Assembly: GCA_006384855.1 (NCBI GenBank)
Contig: VCJN01001821.1
Coordinates: 1 to 64,000 of the forward strand
Reading direction: 5' to 3'
Length of the DNA stretch: 64,000 nucleotides
Source of the DNA: Tetraselmis striata
Taxonomy: Eukaryota > Chlorophyta > Chlorodendrophyceae > Chlorodendrales > Chlorodendraceae
Below are positions 31,003-43,513 of this stretch, in pieces. Numbering within the stretch: the stretch's first letter is position 1; the number at the start of each line of letters is the position of its first letter. Both the position numbers and the translations under genes were made by a program. The notes below the pieces were generated by a model. That model searched no databases and was not told the origin of the DNA. It saw only the letters and a list, made by a program, of their open reading frames with translations.

Positions 31003-33989
31003 AGAGCTGTGTTCTTGGGGTTGCCTTTTTGTCCTGCCTGCACCTAAGGTATGCGGGGCTCGACACCAATACCGGTGCTATGGCACTAGTGCTTTAGCAG
31101 TGACAAGCCGATGTACGGCACCTTGCATGCCGCCCATGGCGAATACGGCGGTCACCCCCGTACCCATCAAATCTTACAAATAAACCATCATCGTCCGCTA
31201 GAATGGACCACTCATCTCTTGGTTTTGTGCTGGCCTTCTGCCTGCACAACACTAATTCGCGGTTTCGTACCGTGCCGAGTGCTTAGGCCTTCGGAAACGG
31301 TACTAAACCTTCCGCTCGCGCTGCTACTACATTACCAGCTCAAGCCGAGGCCCTTCCTTTCTTTCTTCTCCTCGACCGTGTGCTCTAGTAACCCTATCTA
31401 CTTGGTATCCCTCGCCTCTAGCCGGCAGCCGATGACCACTACCACGCCGCGTGCTACAGGGCTTCCATCGCTGGCTCGACCATCGAGCTGCGGAAGCTGC
31501 CGGCGGCGGCATGCGTCACCGACTGAGGGAATCACTCCGACATTCGGGCAACGGCTCGAGGTTATATCGTCCGCAGCATGGAGGCCATCGACGACGGCCA
31601 TCGGCTCCGTATGGCGTACCTCCGCAACTACTGGGACACACAGATGCACCAAGGCGACACTTTCGCGCTCGACGTCGTACGGGAGCGTTACTTCCGCCAT
31701 GGTATCGAGCACCTCGGGTCGCCGGAGTTCTCCGACCGCCTACTGGAGCTCTGCAAGGACCGCGTCTACGACGCCAACATCGCGAGTGCCGCGAAAGCCA
31801 CTTCCCGCCAGTGCTTCGGCGGCGCCCTCAAGCGCAGCGACTGCGACCGGGACGGTGGCGGCGGCAGCCGCGAAACTTCAAGACTACGTGCCCGGTGCGC
31901 GAGGCGGTGGCGCCATCAACCACCTTTGCTAAGGACGCCACCAAGGACTCTAGCATGAGCAAGGCAAAGGTTGAGCCCCCTTCGGAGGACAAGGCCGAAT
32001 GATGGGGTGCTCCGCCGTGCCGAACCCCGGCAGCTGCGTTTCGAAGGCACGCTTCCGGGCGCGCTTTTTAGGTAATAACGTTGCACTTGAGTCGTTGGCA
32101 TGAACATGACTCTCTCATCACTGACCCTCCTACGCGAGCCGTCATCCTCCCCTTACCTCGCCAGGGTCAGCCCCTATGGCGCTACATTGTCCTTCAACAT
32201 CTACATCACGAGTCTACACCGACTCCCTCCTTCTGGCGCGGCCTCGCTCCCCGACTTGCCACGCTAACCCTCTTCAACCGCCGTCAGCGCGGCGGCCTCT
32301 CAGATGCAACTAGACGAGCACGGTACTCACGTGACGCTCGCGACGAGGTCAGCGGCTACAGTACCCTGCCGTCATGGCATCAGATTCGTGCCGCCCCTGC
32401 TTCGGCTAACCCCAGCCGGCGAGCGCCACCCTCATACCCGGCCGCGGCGTACGGCGCGTTCCGGCGTGCTGTCCGCCGCACCACGAAGACACCTACCTAC
32501 TTCATCGCCAACGCCGCAGCAAAGGCTCCCTGGAGCGAGCTCATGCTGCGAGGTAGCATCGAGACTCTCTACGGCACAGACGACTAGGGAGCCAAGGTGC
32601 TCGATCTGCTGACTACCTCGCTCACAGCCACCACCTACTCCAACTACGAAGGCAAGATACGTCTCTTCGCCGAGTTTTGCATCGACGAGGAAGGCATTTC
32701 CCCCCCTAGATTGCACCGAGGCTACATGCGTCCGCTGCCTCGCATCGATCGCGGAGCGCGGTACCATCGGTGCCGGCTCTCTGCAGCCCTACCTCTCAGC
32801 CATCAACACCTTCATGCGTCACACCGGTCGGGATGACGCCCCGGCTACCGGTCCAACAGCCATCGGCGACATGAAGCGGGCACTTCAAATCCGGCAGCTC
32901 AAGACAAGCGAGGAGCTGCGGCGCGCCCCCCTTCCGCGTGACGTCATCATCAACATCCTTGACGACCTTGCTAATCTTCCCATGACCACCCCGGTCTACG
33001 GCACCATCCTCCGCGAGGGCGCCGCGGGTTGCTCAATATACATGTTTTACTCCCGTGGCGAGTCCAACGTCTCCTCCCGACTCCGCGACGACCCATAACA
33101 TCACCATGTTCGTCAACCGCGAGAAGGGGGGGCATCGCAAACATCGAGACGGGTTCAAGCCCCTACTCCAAATTCCTGCCACCGCCGTGCCCGCGTGGAC
33201 AACCCTTCTCCGCTGCTTCATCGCGTACCGCGACGCAGCGTTCCGGGCAGCCCCCTCCGCCAAGCAACCGGACCGATTCTGGGCGCTCCCTCGCGACATG
33301 GCTACACCGCCCCTCACATGGAACGTCTCCACCCTCGGCGACTGGCTCACGCGGGCCGTCACCCGCATCAATCGAGCACCTCCCCTCCCCCCCCCCCCCC
33401 CCCCCCGAAGTATTCGTGCGGACCTCGTACTCCTTTTGAAAGGACGTGGCATCGGGCGCAAATAAATACATCAGCAGGCGTGCCCCTGGACAAAGTCCGC
33501 CACTGGGGCGGTTGGGCCCGCAATTCTGCATTAACCAACGACTACATCGACCCGACGACGCTTCCTACCCGTGCCGCGGCGCTTCTGTTTGGCTGGCTCT
33601 CCCCCCATGTGGTCCTTCGCAGCCTGCTCGGCTCTCGTTCCCGCTCCGGCGGACGCCGCCCCGCCCCCTCCGCAGTCCTGGAGACCGAGGTGGCTAGTTT
33701 CCCTTGCCTACCTCCCTATAAAATGTTTAGAGCTGTGTTCTTGGGGTTTCCTTTTCCCCTCCATGCACCTAGGGTATGCGGGGGCCGACACCAGTACTGC
33801 TGTGCTTTAGCACCGGTGCTTTATTTGGCGCTGGTGCTTTTGCAGTGACAAGCCGATGTACGGCACCGTGCATGCCGCCCACTGCGAAAAAGGCGGTCAC
33901 CCCCGTACCCATCAAAACTTATAAAACCATCATCGTCCGCTAGACTGGACCACTCTCTCACTTTTGTGCTGGCCTTCTGCCTGCACAAC
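31003..33989 (+). mobile_element. Tyrosine-recombinase element with direct terminal repeats (fossil), best copy in the window
   Basis: Direct repeats of about 250 bases bound it: 31003-31250 and 33728-33989, both starting AGAGCTGTGTTCTTGGGG. Inside, on the plus strand, a gag-like or DNA-binding segment (about 31450-31960, with RHGIEHLGSPEF) is followed by a tyrosine-recombinase region (about 32590-33610). The latter has a core-binding part (TTYSNYEGKIRLFAEFC) and a C-terminal part with HWGGWARNS. No reverse transcriptase was found. The element is broken, with several breaks. The divergence between the two terminal repeats (many substitutions and small length differences) suggests an old insertion. 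Family: DIRS/PAT-like or Crypton-like, undecided. Confidence 0.7.
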
Positions 33990-36544
33990 CCCCCTGCCTC
34001 CCTCTTTGTGGCTCTTTGCCGCAAGTACCCCGCCCTTTCCGTGTAAGTAAGCCTGTGCAATGTTTGGCTAATCTTTGCCGCCTACCTCCCTTGAAACTGC
34101 TCCTCCGATCCGCCAGTGGGGGAATATAAACACACTGCTCCGCGGGAGCAGACATAGGCCTAAATAAATATGATATTTTTTTCGAATATAAATATGATTT
34201 TTCGAGCCTGAAATTCACATTTCGACACTGCTTAATTACAATATCATCCCAGATACCCAGACAGATACTCCGTCATCTGTTGCTCTGCAGGTCTGCGTCG
34301 TGCGGGCAGCATAGCACTGCCCCACCCCAGCACACCGGTTCCCTGGGTACTCGATAAATGAAATCCTCCCGGGGTTTAAGCTGTGTATAGCGGGGTCCCA
34401 ATCCTGAGATGCAACTACCGAAACGAGTGCGAATAGTGATTAGTGTCCGGTTGATACAGTCAAATATAACGTCATTTGATCAAAACTCAGAGCCCACGTG
34501 ACCACCCGTCTCGCCAACCCATCCCGCCCCACCGATGCCAGTCGAACACACCGGCCGACACCATCACGCGCATACCGCGGTAGCAGCGCGCTAACGTAGT
34601 CATATGGTGGCGTTCAGGTGCCTCGTCTTGTGTGTCGCGGGCAGGGATGGGGCTGGCGGCGGGATGATGAGGGAGGAGCGCGAGCGGTCACGTGCTAATA
34701 TTTCGCACGCAGCGCGTGCCACGTAGCCAAAAAGCGTTGCCAGCTACACATCTCGGATTTGAGCCCCGGTTACGGTCTTCAGAAACGAGTACCTACCGCG
34801 GAAGCAGGCAAGTCTACCTCAACCACCTTTCAGGCAAGTCTATTCTAACCACCTCGATATCGGGCGCAACTCTATCCCTGTCTGCGGTTCCACACCGCAG
34901 CACGTGCGGTAGCCGCCTGCCGGAAATCTGCGCCCCCTCGCCCGCCCCGACCCTCACATCATTCGACTCCCGACTCCTATCCACATAACAGCGTTCTGCC
35001 TCGACCCACGGCAGCTCTGCACTTCGGCGGGCGGGCGGCGGCAACGGGTCATACAGCTATTCCTACCGACGGACAGCATGCCTCATCAGTCAGCAGCCCC
35101 GGGAGTGGTGGTGGCGCGACGAGGTCGCTCCTCGAGGCGACCCAGCAGATGGTGGACGCCCTCGCACAAGAGGACGTACTCCGTGGGTAGACATCTCTAG
35201 TACATCTCCGTGGTCGCAGTATTTCCTCAAGTGGACGCCCTCGCACAGGAGGGGCGGCTACCGGGGGAGCAGGAGGAAATACTGCGGGCTCTGCTTCGGC
35301 GGGAGCCTGGGGACGTCTGGGACTCAGCAGCATGGGGGACTGGGCGGTGCTCGACCGTGCGGGCAGAATCCGAAAGGTGTCGTTGTAGGAGGCGGAGGCA
35401 CCCGGTGGGATTCTCTGCCCGAGGGGGTGGAGGCGGCGGTATTCGCAGCTCTGCAGAACACTCCAACCGAGCCGTGCGAGCGGCATGACTACGGGGTGAA
35501 GGCGAGGCGGGTGTGCAAGGCATGGAATCGGTGAGTGCGAGTACCAGCTCTGCTTCCCCACCATTTGATGACGACGAACTGCTTCTGCGGCGATTTCGGA
35601 CGAACACAAGAACGAGGTTAGCCGTTGACCCAACTGGGATGCATTTATGCCCTCAATCCACCTACAGCTCCATGTAGACTGCATAGTATACCCCCCCCCC
35701 CCCCCCCTTTGCCCTTGCCCTGACGCGCGCAAAACAGTGTTGTGGCAAGACCTAATTAATCGGTCAATAAGGGTGGCAGCGCGGCAATTAAAATATAATA
35801 GAAAATAATTGAGTAGACTAGAATTGAAATAGAACAAGTTCTAATAATTTGGATTTTTGAAAGAAATTGCACAGGTGCATTTTATTCGATTTCGGAAAGC
35901 GCTAAATTGTTTATTGTATATGATTGCCCATTTATTCAGGAAGAGTTGATAAATAAATACCAGTCGCGTACATGCACTGCTTGAAAAAAGACAGCAATAC
36001 AGGAATGCGGACTGATTATTGACAATGAGATTGCGTGAAGGATTCCTACGTACGCGTCGTTCGATGAGTACAACGCACGCATAACATATCGCCCCAGTAG
36101 CACCAGTACTCGAGTAATCAGGCTTATTGCAGGCGGTTTATTGCAACGCTGGAAGGGTGGCAAATTGAAGCACTTCCAGACCCCGCCGTTTACAATCAAC
36201 TGGTATATGGTACATGGTATATGGTACAGTAACAACAGTATTAGTTATCTGTGAGCTTGAACGTGCGCGCCTCCGCCAGATTCAGGGCTGTGAGCTTTTC
36301 ACGTGGCTCATCGTGATGTGACTCCAGTCTACGTGCTGGCAGAGCATCAAACGCAGGCATGCAGCCCATGCCCAGGTCTGTGCCGCGCAAAGTGCCATGT
36401 ACATTTACGACCCACGTGAATATGAACATGCCATGACTATGCAAATTCCACCGGGCACACATGCGCCAAACAACGGCGGGGCGGGCGAAAGCAACGGTTT
36501 TGCAGTCGCCTTTCAAGCGCCTGGACACTGTCTGACGGCGCTGC
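33990..36544. other. Intergenic stretch without a supported gene
   Basis: A repeated phrase (GTGGACGCCCTCGCACA near 35151 and 35232, coding-like VDALAQE) suggests a small local duplication or a decayed ORF. A C-run lies at 35692-35707. The minus ORF at 35049-35837 has no recognisable domain. Nothing else definite is seen. Confidence 0.4.
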
Positions 36545-38931
36545 TTACATGGAGGCGGGCTGGTCGGTGATGCCGTAGTCGCAGTTGCGCGGCATGTCGG
36601 TGAACAACTTGGCGAAATCGGTGGTGGGGCTTCCGTCGCCGGGCTCTTTGCTCGCTAGGTCGATGCTCCTGCGCGCGCGCCGCACAGCAACCCGCACGTG
36701 CTCTCAGCCAGTGCGGCATCGCGCTACAAATTTGCACAGGGCACAGGTGCCCAAGGAAAGCAGCCCCCCCCCCCCCCCCCCCAAAACCCCCATTGAATTC
36801 GGAACGATTTAAGCTAAGGGGAGGGGGTGCAGTATTCAAGCGAGAATGATGCATTTATATAAAATAATGTATGTCAAATAACTCTACCCTTCGGCTACAA
36901 GTTGCAAAATTACATGTGCAAGGATATCATATTTATTCGCAGAAGTAAAATAATGATACATGATTAATCAGCGATTAATGGCAGTAGTTGCGAAAATCAC
37001 GACCGCTTGTTGCAGCGCGCGAGGGAGCCGGACTGTCTTGTCACAGGTGGAGGACCATGGGCGGCGGGTGTGGGCCGCAACATTGCCCCCGCAGAGGTTG
37101 TGCGAGCTGCCCTGAAATGATCCGAAACGCTGTCGTAATAAACCGCATATCCAGCACGGAGTCTCCGCCTCGATGGTGCGAAACGCTTAATTATTATCAG
37201 TGTCACCAGAAAACAAAAGACAGAAGTAAGTGCAGAGTTAGTAAAGCAAGTGTTGGGGCATGCAGCAGCCAATCCCTGCCAATGACGGTCGGTTGGGCCG
37301 CAGGCGCCTCACCGGTTGCGGGCCTCAGGCATCGTGAGGCTCCGGACGCACAGCTCCGCCACGTCGGCACGGGGCACGCGCCGGTTGGTTTTGTCCCGGC
37401 CGATCAGCGCGTCGTCCACGTCCAGCAGCAGCTCCCGCTGGCCGCCCTCGTCCAGCGTGAGGCCGCCGGGGTGCACGATGGTGTACGTCAGGCCCGAGGC
37501 GACGAGGTACTGCTCCGCCTTGCGCTTCCACAGCAGGATGTTGCCGTTGCCCATGGTGTTGAGGAAGTTGCCCGGCTGCGTGCCGCCCATGGAGGAGACG
37601 AAGACAAAGGACGACACGCCCGCGGCCAGCGCGGCGTCGATCTGCGCCTTGGCGCCCAGCCAGTCCACCGCCTCCGGCTCCTGCCCCTCCGGGTACTTGA
37701 ACTTGGGGCGCACGCCCTCCTTGCCAGTGACCTTGGCCCACAGAACCTGGAGAGAGGCCGCAGGTGTGGCGGGGGTGTGTGAGAACGACACGAGAATGGG
37801 TACATGACCTGGATGAGGCGGAATCTGTCAAGGAGTGCGTGGTAAGGGGGCCGGGGGAGGGGGGCTATGGGCTATGGGGGGTACAGGAGGGGTAGTGCAA
37901 GGGGCTGTGCCAGCGGGTTGTTAGGGTTTTTAGGGTTTTGAACCATGGTCAATGGCTGGCTCGTGTTGCGTACCGGCAGAATGGACCAGGGGATGAGCTG
38001 CGGGACGGCGCTGGTGCACAGCACGACAGCGTCGCACCCCTCCATGGCCGCCTTCAGGCCGGCGGACTCCGCGGTGATGTCGCCCAGCACGAGCGCGTCG
38101 CGTGCGATGCCGGTGTCCTTCACCACCTTGCCCGCGCTCTGCCCCACCCCGCCCGCGGTGGCATCCCCCCAGGTCAACAAGGCTGGCGCCGTCTTCACGC
38201 ACAAGCCCAGCGGGTGTTGCAGCGCATCGGGTGCACTTACCTTGTCGGAGCGCACCAGCCCGCGCACACTGAATTCCTGCGGCCGCTCCAGCAGCTTCTT
38301 CACCACCAGGCTGCCCGTGCGCCCCCCCGCGCCAGTCACCAGCACCTGCACCGCCGTCACCCTAGTCATGCAGGATGGCATCGCGCGTGCCAGCCAGCGC
38401 TGCGGGCAGTCATCGCCGCACAGGAGGCTGCTGGACTGAGTGAAGGGCAGAGGGGGAGGTGGGGGGGGGTACCTGCTGGATGCCGCCGGCGGAGATGCGC
38501 ACGGCCATGAGGCGGGACTGCCGCCGAGATGCGCCTGGACATGAGGGACATTGCCATACTAGTTAGGCCAGACCGCCACCGCATAGGGCAGTGATACTGT
38601 GCCGTTACTGGGGAAATGTGTATTGTCAGGCAGGTCACTTCGACTGGTCGGGTGCAGCACCACTGGCGCCCCGCCGACCGCGCCGCTCGGCTGCTCCCAA
38701 ATAGATGCCAGCCACACCGGCGGGAAGACGCAGCTTAGAAATGTGGAGCGTATCTGGGGCGTATCTGCGCACTTGTGATTGCGGGAGGAGATCCAGCCGG
38801 CGTGGAGGCTGGAGTGACGGAGGATAGGTAGGTAGGGGGCTCACCCGAGGCAGGCGAGCGCTGCACGGCTGCAGCGTCCGCGTCAGCCCGGTGGGCACGG
38901 CGGCGAGGCGATGAGACAGGTGCACGGCCAT
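36545..38931 (-). CDS. Atypical short-chain dehydrogenase/reductase, NAD(P)-binding (At2g37660-like), 6 exons
   Basis: A Rossmann-fold protein of the atypical SDR5 group, whose plant members are chloroplast or cytosolic NAD(P)-binding proteins of unclear substrate. Exons: 38931-38845, 38517-38473, 38345-38241, 38138-37974, 37746-37313, 36668-36545, giving 319 residues with phases that fit. The dinucleotide motif VTGAGGRTG is at residues 47-55. It is followed by GLVRSDK, LGDITAE, CDAVVLCTSAVPQ, FVSSMGG, the WKRKAEQYL lysine segment and RADVAELCV. The C-terminus SIDLASKEPGDGSPTTDF matches the family end. Exon 1 (29 residues, Arg- and Ser-rich, no acids) reads as the start of an organelle transit peptide. 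The start of exon 2 could also be at 38578-38579 instead of 38517, but only 38517 keeps the frame. Intron 2 starts GTACC plus a C-run. Family firm; substrate unknown. Confidence 0.88.
37919..37941. repeat. Short telomere-like repeat in an intron of the SDR gene
   Basis: The plus strand reads TTAGGGTTTTTAGGGTTTTG, two or three units close to the green-algal telomere words TTTAGGG and TTTTAGGG. It lies in the intron between exons 4 and 5. Confidence 0.5.
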
Positions 38932-39617
38932 ACCGGAGGTTGTCGAGGCGCGAGGTCAAGCCCGGGGGCGCGGGGGGGGGGGGGGGGGGGGGGGGGGTCT
39001 GAATCTCCAATCTACGTGCCGCTCGGCGCGTCTGGGCACGCGTCTGGGCAGTGGCCGCTGTGAAGGCGTGAGCGGTAGGAGAATTGTGTGCAGGGGTTGG
39101 TTGATGGGGCGGCGGTAGGTGAGGTGTTGGGCTGGCGAAGCCGATCTCCGCGGCTAGCAGGCTGGCGGCGATTTGGCTCAATTGCTTGCAGCGCGAATTG
39201 TTGCAGTCGCTACTGCGAATTCGCCATCAATAATGATCCTGGGGTCATGTGACCCCAAATAAAGAGAACGCTGAACAGAGAACAGCTGGCCGCGCTTGTT
39301 TGCCGGTTAGAAATCGACGGCAACCGGGGCGCGGGATTTCGACGGGAATTCGGGGTGCGGGCCGACCCTGTCATCTGTCAATTGACAGGTCCCAATGTCG
39401 TCAATGAAGGTTGCACATATTGTGCTGCCCACGGATAGTAGTTGTACTATGAACGACATTATACCGGAATAACCTGTTCCAATTAACAGAATATGCGAAG
39501 TGCAGTTTCACAGCCAGCGCGGGCGCAGTAGTATGCGTACGATGTAATGCGAACTTGATATTGCGGCATCAATCGCTCTTACAAAGTGCAATAGAAATTC
39601 GCAAGTACAATCAATCA
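38932..39617. other. 5' flank of the SDR gene and spacer
   Basis: A G-run lies at 38971-38997. No promoter element could be named with confidence and no gene is seen; the sequence becomes AT-rich after 39200. Confidence 0.4.
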
Positions 39618-40450
39618 CACAATCTTTGCATATACATGCACACGTGCTGCATGGTTGTACATTCCATTTTATTTTTGCAAATGGTGATGAGCTGTATGAA
39701 ATAGCATATCACATATGCGCAATTGATTTCAAGGAAAACCCATTGAAGTCATATGTTTCTGTACGGGGGTCAAATTAGATATTAAAGCAGTGCCACAGCA
39801 AGGGAATACAAGCATATCTACAATCTGTGAAAAAACGACTTGTCATAGTACTCCGATGTTTATTGCATTCAAATTTTGTATAATATTTGGATGAATGCTC
39901 TGCAAACCATGTCTTCCGATAGTGTCAATAACAAATAATTATGAACAGAATGGAGGACCATGACGGTACGCATAATGGATTGAGTTTAATTACAATCTGC
40001 CAGAAATACATATGCCTGATGTATGTTCCAATCCGTCGAATTTATTCTCATTTGCCTTTCATCGTATTTGGTCAGCTTTTGGTCAACTTTGGTTTTTTTG
40101 CTTGGCGCAATGCCAGAGCAAGCCAGTCCAGGCTTCAACTTTGGTCCAGCTTTGGGTCAAATTCGGAGTTTTTGCTTGGCCCTATGCCATAGCAAGCCAG
40201 TCCAGGCTCCGGAGTTAAGGCAAAACACACACACACACACACACACACACAACGCACGCACCCCAACCCCCCCCCCCCCCCACACACACACACGCACGCA
40301 CCCCCTCCCCCCCCCCCCCCCCCACACGCACACCCACCCACACCCACACACACGCGCACACACACCATTGCAAACCGCGGACAAAAATGCGGGAAAACTA
40401 GGTGCACGGCGTCCATTAGACGTTGTGCCCTTGTCACCCGGGTGGGAATA
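39618..40450. repeat. Tandem duplication I, copy A
   Basis: Copy A of a unit of about 0.7-0.8 kb. Anchors shared with copy B include CACACGTGCTGCATGGTTGT, TGGATGAATGCTCTGCAAAC, ATGAACAGAATGGAGGACCA and TTTTTGCTTGGCGCAATGCC. The end holds (CA)n and C-run microsatellites at 40227-40370. No convincing protein. Confidence 0.85.
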
Positions 40451-40454
40451 ACAT

Positions 40455-40641
40455 ATTTGGTAAGCTTTCGGTCAGATGTGGATTTTTTGCTTGGCGCAAT
40501 GCCCGAGCAAGCCAGTCCAGACTTCAGCTTTGGTAAACCTACTTCGGATCAGATGTGGGTCAACTCTGGATTTTTCCTCGGCCCTATGACATAGCCAATC
40601 CAGCCAGTGCAGGAATTTCTTTCTTCTCTTAAACATGAACA
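40455..40641. repeat. Partial third copy of the 3' part of duplication I
   Basis: GGATTTTTTGCTTGGCGCAA and GAGCAAGCCAGTCCAG recur here between the two main copies, so the locus has expanded more than once. Confidence 0.7.
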
Positions 40642-41310
40642 CAATCTTTACATATACATGCACACGTGCTGCATGGTTGTACATTCCATTATTTGCAAAT
40701 GGTTATGAGCTGTATGAACTAGCATTATCACTAGCTGATATCACATATGCACACTTCATTGCAAGGTAAACCCATTGAAGTGATATGTTTCTGTACGAGG
40801 GTCAAATCAGATATTAATGCATACAAGCATATCTCTGAACAATGTTTTGTCATAGTACTCCTCCTATTGCATTCAAATTCTGTATATTTGGATGAATGCT
40901 CTGCAAACCATGTCTTCCCATGATGTGTCTGCTATGTCAATAGACAATAATTATGAACAGAATGGAGGACCATGACGGCACGCAAAACAAATTAAACTTA
41001 ATTTCAATCTGCCAGGAAGACATATATATGCCTGATGTATGTTCCAATCCGTCGAATTTGGCTTTCATCATATTTGGTCAGCTTTTGGTCACATGTGGAT
41101 TTTTTGCTTGGCGCAATGCCGGAGCAAGCCAATCCAGGCTTCAACTTTGGTCAGCTTTGGTCAACTTTTTGCTTGGCCCTAAGCCAGTCGCAGGCAAGTC
41201 CAGGCTTCGGAGTTCAGGCAACACACACACACCACTGCAAACCGCGTGCGCTAATGCGGGACTACTAGGTGCACGATGTCCAGGAGTTGCGGCCTTTTGA
41301 CCCGGGCAGG
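40642..41310. repeat. Tandem duplication I, copy B
   Basis: This repeats the anchors of copy A in the same order, with a shorter (CA)n tract (41220-41232) and the ending CCCGGGCAGGGAATAA. Copy A and copy B differ at scattered bases and several short gaps. Confidence 0.85.
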
Positions 41311-41739
41311 GAATAAGGTGTACAGTAGTATTTACCGGGCTGAAACGGCAAAACTACTAGTACTACAACAGATTGCGTGCCTTTCCCAAGGGCAAACACA
41401 GCTGAGGACGATGTACGATGTTCTAGGATTTTCCGGTGACTGAGTGGGACACAGCCCCGAGGCAATCCCGGCCTTTCAGCCCGAGTCAATATGTCAGCTG
41501 ATAAATTTCATTTTCTCCACTGTGTTGGCAGCCATCTCCTCCTGCACATATCACAAAACCACATAATTAGATCGAGTACTCCATGCTAAACTTTACTCAT
41601 GATGTAAACCTAAGTTGTATGCGTTATGAACTTTTCACACTAATGACGTGGATGCACATTGTCAAACTTATCATACACATAATTCTGACTCAAAACTATC
41701 CACTTTACAAGTACATACAAGTACATACATACATTACCT

Positions 41740-43513
41740 TCCATACCACAGCATGTCACGCAACGCCGAGGACAATGACGATGCTGAACACACGAGTAAA
41801 GGGCATTGATTAACATCTGTGGTAAAAGAGAACTACTTACAACGTCCGGTGCCCAATATGTGACCATATAGTCGACTCAACATTTTCATAAACATAAATT
41901 TCGATAAAAAATCCACTTTCATACAACTTCATTGACATCATTTGTCATACTGCAACATGTCACGCAACAACGAGGACAATCATGATGCCGAACATATGAT
42001 GCGCATCGTGTTTTCATAAAACAGACTTGCAGCATTCGGTGCCCTACCACGGGCAATTGAAATTCCAAATAAATAACCATATACATATACTCTGACTCAG
42101 AAGATACTACGCGCGAGTGAGGCACAAAAATAGAAACAGACAGCTCCGTGAGGACCTCCAAAGACAAAAAAGAAACAAAAAGAGAGAGAGAGAGACAGAC
42201 AGTTGCGCATGTCTGGAACCTAACATGTTGTTGGAACATGACCTACAAACACAGCGCCCGAGACAAGTGACCCAATACGCAGTCCGGATGAAAGGACAGA
42301 GCAAGCCGGTGGCAAAAGGCATCAACATAGTGGCGGCAATAACGGACCTCAGGTATGGCGGGGCAGTTGGCGCGACAGTACTGATGCCAATCAAAGAGAC
42401 GATACGCCGCAGTGGAGGGACTGCTGATGCACGCGCGCTCGATCACTGCTGCACACGCGCCAAGACCACGCTCCACACAGGTCCCAAACCAACAGCAGTG
42501 CCTGTTGTAACCAAGAAACAGATAAAACAAAGTAGGTAACCAGGTTGCTGCCTATCTATCCTATCAAGGTATGCCTGAGTAAGCAGGCAGTGCTGGCGCT
42601 TGCGGAGAGGGATAAGAAGGGGCCGAGAAACAAACCGCAATTATAAGAACATAATGATGCCGAACACATCATTAATGTGCATCGATTCACATTTCTGGTC
42701 ATAGAGAACAAGTTGCAACGTTCCATGCCGTGCCAGGGGCAATCAAAATTGGTCACTAGATAGATGACCTTACAGGGGACTCAGAATTTGACTCAAATTG
42801 TGACTCAATAAATTGTGACTCATTAATATTCTCTTTCATACAGCCTCTTAGACACTATTTCTCATACTACAACATGTCATGCAATGGCGAGGACAATGAC
42901 GATGCGGAACGTACGATTAATGTGCATCGATTCACAATTCCGAGTTCTCGAAACTAAAATTCTCGAAAACTATCCATACATTCGGACTCGGAAGATCCCA
43001 CGCGCGAGGGAAGCACAGAAACAGCGGCAGCCAGCTTCGTGAGGACCTCCAAAGACAACCGAGAGTCAGACAGATACTTGCGCGAGACATACACCTGCTC
43101 GAAACGACGACTCGGCACATGACCTACAAACACACCGCCCGAGACGAGCGACCGAATACGCGCACCGGGTCAATAGACACGGAAAGCTGGTAGCTACATG
43201 CATCACAAACCACAGTGGCGGCGGCAACGAACCTCATTATACAGGTGGGCGGCGATGCAGTTGGCGCGAAAGTAAGTCGCCGATCAGAACGCGGACAGGC
43301 CGCGGAGCGGTAGGGATCGCTGCTGCACGCGAGCCCGACCGCGGAAAACCACGCTCCACACAGACAAACCACTAGCTGTGCCTGTCGTAACCAAGAAGCA
43401 GACAAAACACGTTAGGTGACCATGCACTTCCTATCCTGTCCTGCTATTCCTCTGTAAGCAGGCAGTGCTGGCGCTGCAGGAGAGGGATAACAGGGGAACG
43501 AGAAACATACCGT
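41740..43513. repeat. Tandem duplication II (period about 890 bases, with further partial units)
   Basis: 42092-42638 and 42982-43513 are diverged direct copies. Shared anchors are GACCTCCAAAGACAA, CATGACCTACAAACACA, GTAAGCAGGCAGTGCTGGCG and GAGAGGGATAA. A sub-unit with CAACATGTCACGCAACG-like and GAGGACAATGACGATGC-like words occurs near 41750, 41950 and 42870, and partly near 42650. Open frames in both copies do not keep the same protein, so coding is not supported. Confidence 0.8.

Noticed and set aside
31003-33989. Classic LTR retrotransposon
   Set aside because: Terminal repeats are present, but the recognisable enzyme is a tyrosine recombinase. No protease, integrase of the DDE type or reverse transcriptase was found.
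35049-35837. Minus-strand ORF of 262 codons
   Set aside because: No domain, no splice sites, many Arg/Pro runs from GC-rich sequence and a C-run inside; not enough to call a gene.
42092-43513. Cys-rich minus-strand ORFs in both copies of duplication II
   Set aside because: The two copies do not keep the same reading frame or residues, so selection for a protein is not visible.
39618-43513. CRISPR-like array
   Set aside because: Units are long (0.7-0.9 kb), few and diverged, without short regular repeats and spacers, and the DNA is eukaryotic.
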